From Candidatus Geothermarchaeum rappei (GTDB taxonomy: Archaea > Thermoproteota > Nitrososphaeria > Geothermarchaeales > JDFR-13), in the NCBI GenBank assembly GCA_002011085.2, contig MTMB02000001.1, forward strand, positions 291,820 through 355,819: a stretch of DNA of 64,000 nt, given 5' to 3'. Below, piece after piece: positions 49,449 through 60,456 of the stretch. How positions within the stretch are numbered: the stretch's first letter is position 1; the number at the start of each line of letters is the position of its first letter. The notes under the pieces were generated by a model, which worked only from the letters and a program-made list of their open reading frames with translations, was not told the origin of the DNA and made no database searches. The position numbers and the translations under genes are program-made.

Positions 49449-50066
49449 GTGATAATATTTTATGTTGGTGAAGAAAGTATGTCGCAGCCTGAGAAGAAGA
49501 TTGACTTGACTCCTGATGAGATGAATAGGAAGCTGTTTACATATATTACGCAGATTCTCGGCCTCAGGGCATATGATGTCATGCATGACGCGACATTCCA
49601 AGATGGAGACACGACTGTAGAAGAGGCCGCTAAGAAGATGGCTGAGGGCGATGTATCTGAGCTTATCGTGGTTGATAAGGATAAGAAGGTTGTCGGCATA
49701 GTAACTGACAAGGATATTGTTAGGAGGGTTGTCTCAAAAGGCCTCAATCCTAAAGAGGTAAAGTTAAGGGACATCATGACTAAGGAGGTCGTGGTTGTAT
49801 TGGGAGAGGCTGATCTAGGGACGGTTGTCCAGCTCATGAATAAACATAAGATTAGGAGGATGCCGGTTGTAAACAAGATTGGCAAGCTCTTAGGCGTTAT
49901 AGATGCTAGGGATTTGGCGGGTGCATTGGGTGCCCAGAGAGATGTGTTGAAGAGGATTGTACAGGGCCTGGAGACACAGTTGGTTCAGATAGCTAAGGAG
50001 GTTGAGGAGGCTAAGAAGAAGGCTGAGGAAGAGGAGAAGGAGAAGAATAAGAAGATATATGGCTGA
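49449..50066 (+). CDS. CBS-domain-pair protein; start probably ATG at 49479
   Basis: VEEAAKKMAEGDVSELIVVDKDKKVVGIVTDKDIVRRVVSKG and LGTVVQLMNKHKIRRMPVVNKIGKLLGVIDARDLAGA. Confidence 0.95.
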   Translation: MIIFYVGEESMSQPEKKIDLTPDEMNRKLFTYITQILGLRAYDVMHDATFQDGDTTVEEAAKKMAEGDVSELIVVDKDKKVVGIVTDKDIVRRVVSKGLNPKEVKLRDIMTKEVVVVLGEADLGTVVQLMNKHKIRRMPVVNKIGKLLGVIDARDLAGALGAQRDVLKRIVQGLETQLVQIAKEVEEAKKKAEEEEKEKNKKIYG

Positions 50067-50080
50067 GCCTAATAGCCTGT

Positions 50081-50911
50081 TTAATCAAGTCTTACAAGTA
50101 TCTTCTCCCTCTCAAATAGCATCTTTCCGATATAGAAAATCATAATATCGAGAATGATCAGTATCACTATCATAGCCACTAGTGTATTTATCCCTAGGAA
50201 GAAGGCTCCTGTTGCCTGGCCTGCTATTAACATCACAATCGGTATTATGAGGACACCGCTTATCTCCTGAGCTTCTCTAAACCCCTTGACCCTGGCTGAT
50301 ATAGCGACTATCAAGCCTATAGTTGCAAAGGCCACGGCTGGAGCCGCACCGAAGATGAGTAGGAGCCATGTTGTATTCGGCAGGATATATTTCCCATAGA
50401 ATATGTCGTAGGTAAGTACATCAACTACAATTGTATAGACTGTGAAGGATAATATGGTTACTGCCATTGAGGGTATGAAGGACACGAGTATCTTACCGAG
50501 TAGGAGCTCATCATCTGATATTGGTGTGGCTAACAGGGCTTCAATAGTCTTCCTCTCCTTCTCCCCTGCGAAGCTGTCTGACGCGATCACGCTAGAGGCC
50601 ATCAACGGGATTATGAGGAAAAATGGTGCGAATAAATATGTTAATACGATGTAGATCATAGCCTGTCTACTATCCATCATACTTATCTGGCTTCTCACTT
50701 CACTAGGGATATTCTTTATGAACTCCGTTACGTCCCCGGTATATACTCCTTGGTTATAGACTGCGCCCGGCAAATATATCATTATAACTGGTAACACGAT
50801 TGTGAGGACTAGGGGGACTGCTATAATAGGTAGTATAACCTGCCAATTCCTACTGATTTCTTTCCAATCTTTTCGAAATATTAGATATGCCTTTTCAAGC
50901 CTTATCTCCAT
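50081..50911 (-). CDS. ABC-2 type transporter permease
   Basis: SSVIASDSFAGEKERKTIEALLATPISDDELLLGKILVSFIPS. Confidence 0.93.
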   Translation of the reverse strand: MEIRLEKAYLIFRKDWKEISRNWQVILPIIAVPLVLTIVLPVIMIYLPGAVYNQGVYTGDVTEFIKNIPSEVRSQISMMDSRQAMIYIVLTYLFAPFFLIIPLMASSVIASDSFAGEKERKTIEALLATPISDDELLLGKILVSFIPSMAVTILSFTVYTIVVDVLTYDIFYGKYILPNTTWLLLIFGAAPAVAFATIGLIVAISARVKGFREAQEISGVLIIPIVMLIAGQATGAFFLGINTLVAMIVILIILDIMIFYIGKMLFEREKILVRLD

Positions 50912-51842
50912 CCTCCTTCACCAGCTTGAGATACGCATCTTCTAATGAGGGTCTTATTGGAGTTACAGAGAGTACTTCTCCCCCCGCCTCAACAATATGC
51001 CTAACTATAGTTGGGGTTACCTCCTCAACATCCCTCTTCGTCTCCACTCGAATAACAGTTTTGCCTATCTCAACTCTATCAACGCCATTGATCTCCCCTA
51101 GGATATCCTCTACCTTATTAAGTGGGTGCCTAAGCCTTATCTCAAGGATGTTATATTCATTAACCATCATACTTAACTGGCTTGGACTGCCTAGCGCTAT
51201 TCTCCTTCCCTCCTTTATTATCATCACTTTATTACATAGTTTCTCAGCATCCTCTAGACGATGTGTCGACAGTAGGATTGTACACTGTTCCCGTTCACTC
51301 AGCTTCTTAATCAAGTCCCGTATAGCCTTAGATGACTCTGGATCTAGATCAGATGTAGGCTCATCCAAGTATAGTATCGGTGGCCTGTGAACAAGTGCCC
51401 TGGCGATAGCGAGTTTCTGCTTCATTCCCTTGGAGAATTTCCCAACCTTATCATGCCTACGGTCCCACAAGCCGAAAAACTCGAGTAGCTCCCTAATCCT
51501 GATACTCCTCTCCCTAGGATCAGTTATGTTATATGCTTCTGCAAAGAACTCCATATTCTCATACGCTGTTAACCTCTCATATAGACATGGATTTTCAGTC
51601 AAGATGCCCGTTATCTCCCTTATCCTAAGCTGATCCCTCCATATACTATATCCGAATATCTCCGCTTCTCCCTTTGTAGGTATTAGGAGACATGCCAACA
51701 GCCTGATTGTAGTGGTTTTCCCAGCTCCATTTGGCCCGAGTAACCCAAATACTTCTCCCTCATCAATCTCAAAACTAAGGTTGTCAACGGCTGTTAAGCC
51801 CCCGAATCTCTTGGTTAATCCATGTGCAACAATTATACTCAT
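50895..51842 (-). CDS. ABC transporter ATP-binding protein (ABC-2 partner)
   Basis: GLLGPNGAGKTTTIRLLACLL, GKFSKGMKQKLAIARALVHRPPILYLDEPTSDLDPES. Confidence 0.96.
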   Translation of the reverse strand: MSIIVAHGLTKRFGGLTAVDNLSFEIDEGEVFGLLGPNGAGKTTTIRLLACLLIPTKGEAEIFGYSIWRDQLRIREITGILTENPCLYERLTAYENMEFFAEAYNITDPRERSIRIRELLEFFGLWDRRHDKVGKFSKGMKQKLAIARALVHRPPILYLDEPTSDLDPESSKAIRDLIKKLSEREQCTILLSTHRLEDAEKLCNKVMIIKEGRRIALGSPSQLSMMVNEYNILEIRLRHPLNKVEDILGEINGVDRVEIGKTVIRVETKRDVEEVTPTIVRHIVEAGGEVLSVTPIRPSLEDAYLKLVKEDGDKA

Positions 51843-52075
51843 ATCGACACCAACAGGATGTTGATTGATTTGGCCAGGTCCTCAAAAAATATTTTCGACA
51901 TGAGTCGTAATAAGGATAATACAGTGGTTAAGTTTTTTCTAGATTGGATAAATTTATAGGATGGCTTTAGATAGACAAATTTTTTTATTTTATCTATGAT
52001 TAGTTTTTTACATGTTTAGTATTTATATTGACTTTAATTGAGTCCCTCTGATAATATTATTTGGTGTAAAGGACT

Positions 52076-53353
52076 ATGGGCGGCGATTCTAACGTTAGTG
52101 GCAGAGATTCTAGTATATTAGAGTTCTTTGCTGCCCGTGTTGATAGGATGCGTTCTAGCGAGATAAGAGAGCTATTAAAATTAATCAGGAGGGATATAAT
52201 CTCCTTCGCGGGAGGAGCTCCAGATCCAATTACATTTCCCCAGAAGGATCAGCTTAATGAGGCTATGGAATATATTAGTCAAAATTATATGAAGGCCTTC
52301 CAATATGGAATTACCGATGGATTGCCCTCGTTTAGAGAGGAGCTAATTAAATTTATGGAACGGAATATGGGTATAAAGGCTAGTTTAAATGAGGTTCTCA
52401 TTACACTAGGTAGTCAGCAGGCTATTGAGGTTCTGGGTAAGGTCTTTATAAATAAGGGTGACAAGGTTGCAGTCGGCCTACCCACTTATATAGCGGCTCT
52501 ACAGGCATTTAACCTGTGGCGGCCAAGGTACATCGGGGTCCCTCTTGATTTCGAGGGTATGCGTGTAGATCTATTGGAGGCTGTAGTCAAGAAATATCGG
52601 AACACTAGTAAACCAATTAAATTTGTATATGTGATTCCAACGGGTCAAAACCCGACTGGGACGATAATGCCCCTGGAGAGGAGGAAATACCTCTTGGAAC
52701 TGGCATCCAAATACAATTTCTTCATAATAGAGGACGATCCATATGGATTCATAACATTCTCCGAAGATATACCTCCGAGGCTGAAGGCATTGGACACTGA
52801 GGGTCGTGTAATCTACATATCTACATTCAGTAAGATATTCGCCCCCGGAATCAGGATCGGCTGGATAGTTGCCACTAGCGAGGTCATGAGATATCTTTCA
52901 CTGGCAATACAATCATCAACTCTATGTCCACCTAACTTAAACCAGTATATGCTCGAGTTCTTCCTTAAGAAACGCTATCTAGATGAGAATATCATCAGGA
53001 TTAGGAAGATATATAAGGAGAAGCGGGATGCGATGCTTGAGAGCATGGATCTATATATGCCCGATAAAGTTGAGTGGACTCGCCCAGTAGCAGGATTCTT
53101 CGTCTTTGCATATCTCCCAGACTATATTGATACAAAACGCCTCTTATACTATGCCCTTGAGCATGAGAAGGTGGCCTATGTACCTGGTAGAGGATTCTAT
53201 GCAGATGGCTCTGGATATAATACTATGAGGCTGAGCTATAGCCTACCGCCTCCAGACCAGATACGTGATGGCATTAGGAGACTGAGTAGGGTCGTAGCTA
53301 AGGCGATTAGGAAGGAGATCGACTATCGAACTATTGAAGAAGCTGCCGTATAG
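52076..53353 (+). CDS. Class I/II aminotransferase, LysN/aromatic aminotransferase-like
   Basis: ISFAGGAPDPITFPQ, PTGQNPTGTIMPLERRKYLLELASKYNFFIIEDDPYGFI, YISTFSKIFAPGIRIGWIVA. Confidence 0.94.
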   Translation: MGGDSNVSGRDSSILEFFAARVDRMRSSEIRELLKLIRRDIISFAGGAPDPITFPQKDQLNEAMEYISQNYMKAFQYGITDGLPSFREELIKFMERNMGIKASLNEVLITLGSQQAIEVLGKVFINKGDKVAVGLPTYIAALQAFNLWRPRYIGVPLDFEGMRVDLLEAVVKKYRNTSKPIKFVYVIPTGQNPTGTIMPLERRKYLLELASKYNFFIIEDDPYGFITFSEDIPPRLKALDTEGRVIYISTFSKIFAPGIRIGWIVATSEVMRYLSLAIQSSTLCPPNLNQYMLEFFLKKRYLDENIIRIRKIYKEKRDAMLESMDLYMPDKVEWTRPVAGFFVFAYLPDYIDTKRLLYYALEHEKVAYVPGRGFYADGSGYNTMRLSYSLPPPDQIRDGIRRLSRVVAKAIRKEIDYRTIEEAAV

Positions 53354-53507
53354 TCCATCTTCCTTAATATAATTAATTTTTTACTACTTTATTTTAGACA
53401 AATCTCCAATAATAACCTGATTTGTTTGAATATAAATTAAATGAAATATATAGCTCCAGTGATAATAGATTTATTATATTAGCGGTTGTTTAGCATGGTG
53501 TCCTTAT

Positions 53508-54887
53508 ATGAGTAGCCTACCTGAAACTGTTGAAAAAGAGTTTAATATCTTCTTTAAAAAGACGAAGACATCTAAGGAGATATATGAGAAGACGAAGCCA
53601 TTGATACCCTTTGGGGTATGCAGTAACTATCGTTCTCTAGAGCCGTATCCCATTTATTTTAAGGCTGGACGGGGGAGTAGGTTATACGATGCGGATGGAA
53701 ATGAATATATCGACTATAACCTCGCCTTTGGAGTGCTGGTCGCTGGACATATGCATCCAAAGCTGACTGAAGTGGTTGAAGAAAGAATTAAGAACGGCGT
53801 TATACTGGGATTTGAGTATGAGAAGATCTTTATCTTAGCTGAGTTACTGAAAAAGAGGTTTAATATTGATATGGTTAGGTTCTCCTCCACAGGCTTGGAG
53901 GCTACTCTCCATGCATTGAGGCTTGCAAGAGGATATACCCAAAGGAATAAGATCATCAAGTTCCTTGGAATGTACCATGGGTCCCATGACTTCATGCTGG
54001 TCTCGACAAAGCCTAATATCTATGCAGCTGGGCATGTTAAGAGACCGGCTAAAGTACCCTCTGGACCAGGTGTGTCAAAAGCAGCTTTATCCGAGATACT
54101 AATCGCTCAGTATGGGGATCTCGAGTCTGTGGAGATGTTGTTAAGAGAGAATCCTGATGATGTGGCTGCTGTGATCCTTGAGCCGGTTGCAATGAACATT
54201 GGTGTTGTAGTCCCTTCAAAGGAATTTATGAAAGGCTTGAGGAGGCTCTGCGATGAATATGGAGTTATATTGGTATTTGATGAGGTGAAGACCTCGGGGA
54301 AGCTATATCATGGTGCCGAGGAATTCTTCGGTGTAAAGCCGGATCTCAAGGTCATGGCTAAAGCCATTGCTGGAGGATTCCCTTTGTCGGTAATAGCCGG
54401 TAAGAAGGAGATTATGGAGAATTACGGTCCAGGCCTGGTACCACATGCAGGTACATTCAACTCAAATCCACTCTCCATTGATGCAGGTATAGTTACTCTC
54501 TCGGAGATCTTGACTAGGGAGGCGATGGATAGAACAATAAAATATAATATGGAGCTTGTAAAGGCATATGAAGACATATTGTCTGATGCGGGTGTAGAGC
54601 ACCACGTCGCATATTTTGGAAATAGTGCCACGGTCTTCTTTAGTGAGAAGGAGATACGTACCTGGCATGACTTCCTAAGATATCAGCATGTAGGTAAATG
54701 GTGGGCATACTTTGTCGCTATGATGAACCGTGGGATAGTGCCGACTGCACCGGGTTACGATGAGCAGTGGACAGTTAGCGTCCAGCATACTGAGGAGGAT
54801 ATTCAGAAGACGATCGATGCACTCAATGATGTGGCTCCACTCCTGGCGGAGAAGATACCGGACTTTAAGATTATAGAGGCATTCTAA
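53508..54887 (+). CDS. Class III aminotransferase, glutamate-1-semialdehyde aminomutase-like (paralogue B)
   Basis: IPFGVCSNYRSLEPYPIYFKAGRGSRLYDADGNEYIDYNLAFG, LVFDEVKTSGKLYHGA, MAKAIAGGFPLSVIAG. Confidence 0.92.
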   Translation: MSSLPETVEKEFNIFFKKTKTSKEIYEKTKPLIPFGVCSNYRSLEPYPIYFKAGRGSRLYDADGNEYIDYNLAFGVLVAGHMHPKLTEVVEERIKNGVILGFEYEKIFILAELLKKRFNIDMVRFSSTGLEATLHALRLARGYTQRNKIIKFLGMYHGSHDFMLVSTKPNIYAAGHVKRPAKVPSGPGVSKAALSEILIAQYGDLESVEMLLRENPDDVAAVILEPVAMNIGVVVPSKEFMKGLRRLCDEYGVILVFDEVKTSGKLYHGAEEFFGVKPDLKVMAKAIAGGFPLSVIAGKKEIMENYGPGLVPHAGTFNSNPLSIDAGIVTLSEILTREAMDRTIKYNMELVKAYEDILSDAGVEHHVAYFGNSATVFFSEKEIRTWHDFLRYQHVGKWWAYFVAMMNRGIVPTAPGYDEQWTVSVQHTEEDIQKTIDALNDVAPLLAEKIPDFKIIEAF

Positions 54888-55564
54888 ACGACCTCTTCCA
54901 ATATTTTTTCTACTAACTCCCCGAAGTCGTCGAATACCCTGTCTGCATATCTAGCCCCCTCCTCCTTCAAGCCGTATCTATCGAGCAACACCGTGTATAC
55001 CCCTGCCTTTTTAGCAGGTATCACATCGTAACTGGGATATGCCGATATATGTATCCAGATATCACCTGCATTTATACCAAGTATTTCCCTGGCCCTGGTA
55101 AAGACCTCTGGGTCTGGCTTGTATATCTTGATATCCTCCGCTACAATAACGTGTTTGAACTCCACCTCCATGTTCCTTATAGATGCCTTGATGAATTCCC
55201 TATCTGTATTAGAGATGATTCCCAGTTCACCTGCTTGAGAAAGCTTAGCCAAGTTCTCCTTGGTGTCTGGGAATGGCATCCACTCCTTTATAGACTCGAC
55301 TAAACTAGAGACTATATCATCGTCATATGGTAAGCCTGCCCTCTCTAACGCATATATAAATCCTTCTCTCAAGATCTCTCTATAAGGTCTATAACCCTGT
55401 GACACAAGTCTCCAGTCAGCCTCTCCCCAATAGCCAATTACCTCATCAACCTTCTCTCTATCTATATCTGGATATAACTCCATCAACTTCTCCCTCGTAC
55501 CACCAAGCCAGTCTATAAGCGTACCATAACAGTCGAATGTAAAGATAATTTTCTTCATAGCCAC
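54884..55564 (-). CDS. HAD-superfamily hydrolase, haloacid dehalogenase type II-like
   Basis: FTFDCYGTLIDW, LGIISNTDREF, IYKPDPEVFTRAREILGINAGDIWIHISAYPSYDVIPAKKAG. Confidence 0.92.
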   Translation of the reverse strand: MAMKKIIFTFDCYGTLIDWLGGTREKLMELYPDIDREKVDEVIGYWGEADWRLVSQGYRPYREILREGFIYALERAGLPYDDDIVSSLVESIKEWMPFPDTKENLAKLSQAGELGIISNTDREFIKASIRNMEVEFKHVIVAEDIKIYKPDPEVFTRAREILGINAGDIWIHISAYPSYDVIPAKKAGVYTVLLDRYGLKEEGARYADRVFDDFGELVEKILEEVV

Positions 55565-55623
55565 TTCACCGGGTAGCCACTTCTCCTAAGATATATCATG
55601 TATTCAACTATTAAAAATTGGGG

Positions 55624-55650
55624 TGTAAACATATGTAAACATCGATGTAA
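55624..55650. repeat. Short phased direct repeats TGTAAAC upstream of the radical SAM gene
   Basis: tgtaaac at 55624 and 55634, tgtaa at 55646, in gggtgtaaacatatgtaaacatcgatgtaaaaaacc. Confidence 0.4.
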
Positions 55651-55752
55651 AAAACCATTTTCCATGAGATATGGATAATAATTATATATAGGTCTCCTTC
55701 TCATCTAAGATATAATCTGGGTGTCTGCTCTCATCATCGAGGTGGGGGGTAA

Positions 55753-56847
55753 TTGCTATACTACATTACGTTGACTCAAGTATGTGGCTTAAAATGTATC
55801 TACTGCCAAAATACTCCGGATCCACGGATACAGCCCATTGATTTAAACTATGATATCGATATATTGAAGAACTTTGTATCTCTGGATCCGGAGCCCTACA
55901 TATGTTTCTATGGCGGAGATCCCTTGATGAGAGTGGATTTGATAAAACTTATTATGGATGAGATCCCAGCCAAGAAATATATCATTCAAACTAATGGCCT
56001 AAATCTCCGTAAACTAGGAGGGGATTATATCAGGAGGATAGACACATTGCTTGTATCGATCGATGGACGGGAGGAGACGACTGACTACTATAGGGGAGAG
56101 GGAGTATATAAGAGGGTTCTAGAGAATATTAGATGGGCTAGGGAAAACGGGTTTAAAGGCGATCTGGTAGCCCGAATGGCTGTATCGAGTAACACAGATA
56201 TCTTCGAGGATGTTTTACACCTCGTATCACTACAACATCCCAAGTTTAATCACGTGCATTGGCAGTTGGATGTCCTATGGGATTATCCTCCTGCTCAGAG
56301 ATATGATGACTTTGATAAGTGGGTTAGCGAGAGTTATAACCCAGGGATATCGCGGCTGATTAGATACTGGGTTGATGAGATGGAGAAGGGCTATGTACCC
56401 GGTATAGCTCCATTTAAAGGCATTGTCTATAGTATGTTAACTGGTGAAAACATTAGACGTCTCAGGTGTGGATCTGGAATAGATGCATTTGGAATATCAA
56501 CTGATGGAAAGATCATAGCGTGCCCAATAGCCCCAGAATACAAGTTTAATGTAGTGGGTGACTTGAGGAGTTCAAAGCCCAATCAGCTACCCTATTCCAC
56601 GGTTGTAGGCGGTCCATGTAACTCATGTAAATATTATGACTTGTGTGGAGGAAGATGTCTATTTGCTAATAAAACAATGCTATGGGGTGAAGAGGGCTTT
56701 AAAAAGGTGTGTGGTACCGTCATCCACTTAATCAATGAGTTGAGGAGGGTGTTACCCAGGATTAGAAATATGTTAGAAAGAGGTATTGTGGAGCTGGATA
56801 TGCTGAGGTATCCCCCGTATACCAATAGCGTCGAGATTATTCCTTAG
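55753..56847 (+). CDS. Radical SAM protein with SPASM-like C-terminal Cys cluster, putative peptide-modifying family
   Basis: [48 protein letters not shown]...[18 protein letters not shown]...C. Confidence 0.85.
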   Translation: MLYYITLTQVCGLKCIYCQNTPDPRIQPIDLNYDIDILKNFVSLDPEPYICFYGGDPLMRVDLIKLIMDEIPAKKYIIQTNGLNLRKLGGDYIRRIDTLLVSIDGREETTDYYRGEGVYKRVLENIRWARENGFKGDLVARMAVSSNTDIFEDVLHLVSLQHPKFNHVHWQLDVLWDYPPAQRYDDFDKWVSESYNPGISRLIRYWVDEMEKGYVPGIAPFKGIVYSMLTGENIRRLRCGSGIDAFGISTDGKIIACPIAPEYKFNVVGDLRSSKPNQLPYSTVVGGPCNSCKYYDLCGGRCLFANKTMLWGEEGFKKVCGTVIHLINELRRVLPRIRNMLERGIVELDMLRYPPYTNSVEIIP

Positions 56848-57043
56848 ACTCTTCCAGCAGTTTCTTTAGTGCCTCCACGTTCTCCTCATGAACAGACTTC
56901 CTTCTCTTGTCGACGTATATTCCAAGTCTCCTCGCCATATCCAGTGTAACCCCCGCTGCCTTCAACTCGCCTATACTGAATCCCCGACCAACCCTCTTTT
57001 CTCTCTTCCTAGTACCCGGTTTATACACTTGTGAGGAGACCAT
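56837..57043 (-). CDS. rpl13e: Ribosomal protein L13e
   Basis: [52 protein letters not shown]. Confidence 0.92.
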   Translation of the reverse strand: MVSSQVYKPGTRKREKRVGRGFSIGELKAAGVTLDMARRLGIYVDKRRKSVHEENVEALKKLLEESKE

Positions 57044-57110
57044 GGAGCACCACCTCTCCCCCTTTCAAGTGGTATCTTTTTTATAGAAGCTTTATATAAA
57101 TATTTTCCCT

Positions 57111-57602
57111 CTACTCGTAGATCTTCGATGGAGGCGGGGCTTCCCTCGCCAATGCATTAAACAGCATATTCTCCAGCTTCATCTGATAGGCAAGTATCTT
57201 GGCGAGGTCGCTTGCCGTGACAACGCCTACAAGCCTATTTTCTTTATTTACTACAACGAGTTTCCTAACCTTATTCTTAGCCATTATTAAGGCTGCATCG
57301 GTTAGGAGGGAGTCCTCTATAACTGCTATTATTGGTGATGACATAACATCCTCCGCCTTAACCTCCTTAGGATCCTTATCCTCAGCCAATACCCTCCTAA
57401 CTAGATCTCTTTCAGTTATTATGCCTACTACCCTCTCCCTCTCCATTACGAGGCTATAGCTACTCCTAGCCTCAGCCATCTTCTTAGCAACATCGATTAT
57501 AGGGTCCTCGACACCGACTACAACTAACTGTGTCCTCATTATATCCTTTACCTTTGCCTTAATCACTTTATCAACTGCCCCCTCGAACTCTTCATACATC
57601 AA
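57111..57602 (-). CDS. CBS-domain-pair protein
   Basis: VAKKMAEARSSYSLVMERERVVGIITERDLVRRVLAEDKDPKEVKAEDVMS and ALIMAKNKVRKLVVVNKENRLVGVVTASDLAKI. Confidence 0.95.
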   Translation of the reverse strand: MMYEEFEGAVDKVIKAKVKDIMRTQLVVVGVEDPIIDVAKKMAEARSSYSLVMERERVVGIITERDLVRRVLAEDKDPKEVKAEDVMSSPIIAVIEDSLLTDAALIMAKNKVRKLVVVNKENRLVGVVTASDLAKILAYQMKLENMLFNALAREAPPPSKIYE

Positions 57603-57785
57603 TTATCACTAAAAATACATATATTACGTTATTAAATACCTAGTTATACAAATAATTCATATAGATACAATAAATTTTAAGGTTTTGTTGCTCCTCTACC
57701 ATATATGACAATAGTATAAAAATTTTATGTATTATTTTTAACTAGGTAAACAAAATTAATAAAGAGGTATGTTATTGAGAAGAAT

Positions 57786-59072
57786 TTGTGGTCTGGAATG
57801 GGAGTTAAAATAAAGTCTCCTCCAGAATGGGGTATCGATAGGGTTCCAGAGAGGATCAAGGAACTAAGGACGATTGATTTCTTCGTATTATGGAGTAGCC
57901 TAGGCATAGGGTTACTTGTATTCGAGGCAGGGGCATTCTTATCTCGCCCATTTGAGGAGTGGGGTTTTGGCCTAGGCCTTGGAGAGGCATTTATGGTCTC
58001 TCTACTAGGGTCTATAATAGGTAGCTTCCTGCTGGCAGCCGTTGGTGTTATAGGCGCCAGGGAGTCTATACCCACCATGGTCTCTCTCAGGCCTGGCTTT
58101 GGCATATTCGGGTCTTATCTACCAACTATATTAAATATTATCCAGCTGGTTGGATGGGCGTCTTTTGAATTAATCATAATGGGTGAGGCTGCGGAGTCAT
58201 TATCGGGGCTTCCAAGTCCAGTATGGATTTTACTATTCGGTGTATGGGCCTTTATAATGGCTATTTGGGGCCCGTCTAGAGTTGTTAGGGAGTGGCTTGA
58301 GAAATTCGCTATATGGTTTGTCTATGGTTCCACAATTTGGATTACGTATATGATCCTGACTTCAGGAGGGATTTCAACCCCGGTATTTAGAGGGACTGAT
58401 TTATCCACGTTTCTCCTTGCATTAGACCTTGTAATTGCGATGCCCGTATCATGGATACCCCTTATATCCGATTATAATAGATTTGCTAGAAAGCCTGAGG
58501 ATAGTTTTAGAGGAACCTTCTTCGGGTATCTACTGGCGAATACATGGTTTTATTTCCTAGGTGCAGCATTATACCTACTTTATCCAGGTGAGTCTATCGT
58601 AAGAAGTATTGCTATACTCTTCTTCGGTAACGTGGCTCTGCTGCTGATCCTCGTCGATGAGACTGATAATGCATTTGCAGACATATACTCAGCCGCAGTT
58701 TCACTGCAGAATATAAATCCTAAGGTTAGGCAGTGGATATATGCCCTAGCTGTCACGGTTATAAGCATTGGAATCGCGTTAACGATCCCTCTTCGTGAAT
58801 ATGAGAACTTCCTCCTACTAATCGGAGCTAGCTTCATACCCGTAACAGCAATCCTTCTGGTGGACTATTTTATTGTCCGAGGCAAGTCCTACAACGATGA
58901 ATTACTTTATAAGAAGCCTTTCTCTGTGAGGCCTCAAGCGATCATAACATGGATAGTCGGGTTTATAGCCTATAACGTCTTCGTCTCAATCTATCCAGTT
59001 ATGGGCGCCACCCTACCTACTCTGGGGGTGACTGCATTGATATACTATGTTTTATCAATTATATGGAGGTGA
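57786..59072 (+). CDS. NCS1-family (cytosine/purine/thiamine-precursor-type) permease; start possibly ATG at 57798
   Basis: [97 protein letters not shown]. Confidence 0.9.
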   Translation: MWSGMGVKIKSPPEWGIDRVPERIKELRTIDFFVLWSSLGIGLLVFEAGAFLSRPFEEWGFGLGLGEAFMVSLLGSIIGSFLLAAVGVIGARESIPTMVSLRPGFGIFGSYLPTILNIIQLVGWASFELIIMGEAAESLSGLPSPVWILLFGVWAFIMAIWGPSRVVREWLEKFAIWFVYGSTIWITYMILTSGGISTPVFRGTDLSTFLLALDLVIAMPVSWIPLISDYNRFARKPEDSFRGTFFGYLLANTWFYFLGAALYLLYPGESIVRSIAILFFGNVALLLILVDETDNAFADIYSAAVSLQNINPKVRQWIYALAVTVISIGIALTIPLREYENFLLLIGASFIPVTAILLVDYFIVRGKSYNDELLYKKPFSVRPQAIITWIVGFIAYNVFVSIYPVMGATLPTLGVTALIYYVLSIIWR

Positions 59073-60456
59073 GAATCGAATGATCAAACTTAATATGTCT
59101 AGGAAGCTTCCCGTTGCAATGACCATAGCTGGCAGCGACTCGGGTGGAGGAGCTGGTATACAGGCGGATCTGAAGACCTTCGCAGCTTTCCAAGTCCATG
59201 GAACCTCGGCTATAACAGCCATAACTGCCCAAAACACATATTCAGTTACAGGGGTACAGGCTATAGACCTTGATATTATTGAAAAGCAGATAAGGGCCGT
59301 TGTAGAGGATATGGGTGTAGATGCGGCTAAGACAGGGATGCTATATAATACTCAAATAATTACTCGTGTGGCAGAGGTTCTTAATGACTATGATTTCCCT
59401 CTTGTAGTTGACCCTGTTATGGTAGCTAAGAGTGGAGCAGACCTTCTTCTTCCTGAGGCGGTTGAGGCGCTGGTAGAAAAGCTCCTGCCTAGGGCATTGG
59501 TTGTAACCCCCAATAGGAGGGAGGCTGAAAAGCTGTCGGGGATATCGATCAATGACCTCAAGATGGCGAAGGAGGCTGCTAAGGAAATTGCCTCCCTCGG
59601 TCCTGAAGGAGTTATTGTTAAAGGCGGCCATATCTCTGGCTCTACATCCACCGATGTATTTTACTATGAAGGTGAGTTTCATCTATTGGAGTCACCGAGA
59701 TATGATGATAAGACGACACATGGAACGGGCTGCAGTTTTTCAGCTGCAATTGCAGCGGGATTAGCAAGAGGCTATGATGTTGTGGAAGCTGTGAAGGAGG
59801 CTAAGGTATTTATATCAAACGCTATTAGATACGGCTTATTGATTGGAAAAGGATATGGGCCGGTCAATCCAATGACCATGATGTATCGAGAAGCCTCGAG
59901 ATACGCTACAATTAGGGAGTTGAGTGAGTTTTTAAATTGGCTCTCTAAACTAAAGGACGTGGGTACACTGGTACCAGAAGTCGGTATGAACGTGGCATAT
60001 TCCACGATATATCCACTTGACACCGATGATATAGCTGCGGTGCCAGGTAGAATTAGGAGAATGCCTTATGGTGGTATAATATTCTCAACACCCGAATATG
60101 GGTCCAGTGACCACCTGTCTAGATATCTCCTCAAGATTAGGGAATATGACGAGTCTATCAGGGTCGTGGTTAACATTAGATATGACGAAAACTACATATC
60201 CCGATTTAGGGAGATGGGGCTTAAAGTATCTTATTATGACAGGAGGATGGAGCCTGAGGAGATTAAGAATATTGAAGGAGCAACGGTCCCATGGGGTGTA
60301 GAGCAGGCTGTAAAGAACCTGGGTAATGTGCCGGATGTAATTTATCATAAGGGTGATATTGGTAAGGAGCCTATGGTCGTCTTCTTCTCCAGGAGTCTGG
60401 AGGAGGCTAAGAAGATAATCAAAGGCCTTTTAGGAGGTGAAGAGGATGAGGCTTAG
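59047..60456 (+). CDS. thiDN: Bifunctional HMP(-P) kinase / ThiN-type thiamine-phosphate synthase (ThiD-ThiN fusion); start probably ATG at 59080
   Basis: [62 protein letters not shown]; ThiN domain [27 protein letters not shown]...[34 protein letters not shown]. Confidence 0.95.
   Translation: MFYQLYGGENRMIKLNMSRKLPVAMTIAGSDSGGGAGIQADLKTFAAFQVHGTSAITAITAQNTYSVTGVQAIDLDIIEKQIRAVVEDMGVDAAKTGMLYNTQIITRVAEVLNDYDFPLVVDPVMVAKSGADLLLPEAVEALVEKLLPRALVVTPNRREAEKLSGISINDLKMAKEAAKEIASLGPEGVIVKGGHISGSTSTDVFYYEGEFHLLESPRYDDKTTHGTGCSFSAAIAAGLARGYDVVEAVKEAKVFISNAIRYGLLIGKGYGPVNPMTMMYREASRYATIRELSEFLNWLSKLKDVGTLVPEVGMNVAYSTIYPLDTDDIAAVPGRIRRMPYGGIIFSTPEYGSSDHLSRYLLKIREYDESIRVVVNIRYDENYISRFREMGLKVSYYDRRMEPEEIKNIEGATVPWGVEQAVKNLGNVPDVIYHKGDIGKEPMVVFFSRSLEEAKKIIKGLLGGEEDEA

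Noticed and set aside
57603-57785. TPP riboswitch upstream of the thiamine operon
   Set aside because: The leader is short and AT-rich with no recognisable thi-box sequence
59341-60348. Several antisense ORFs (59341..59682, 59388..59651, 60085..60348)
   Set aside because: Antisense to thiDN; no motif and no SD
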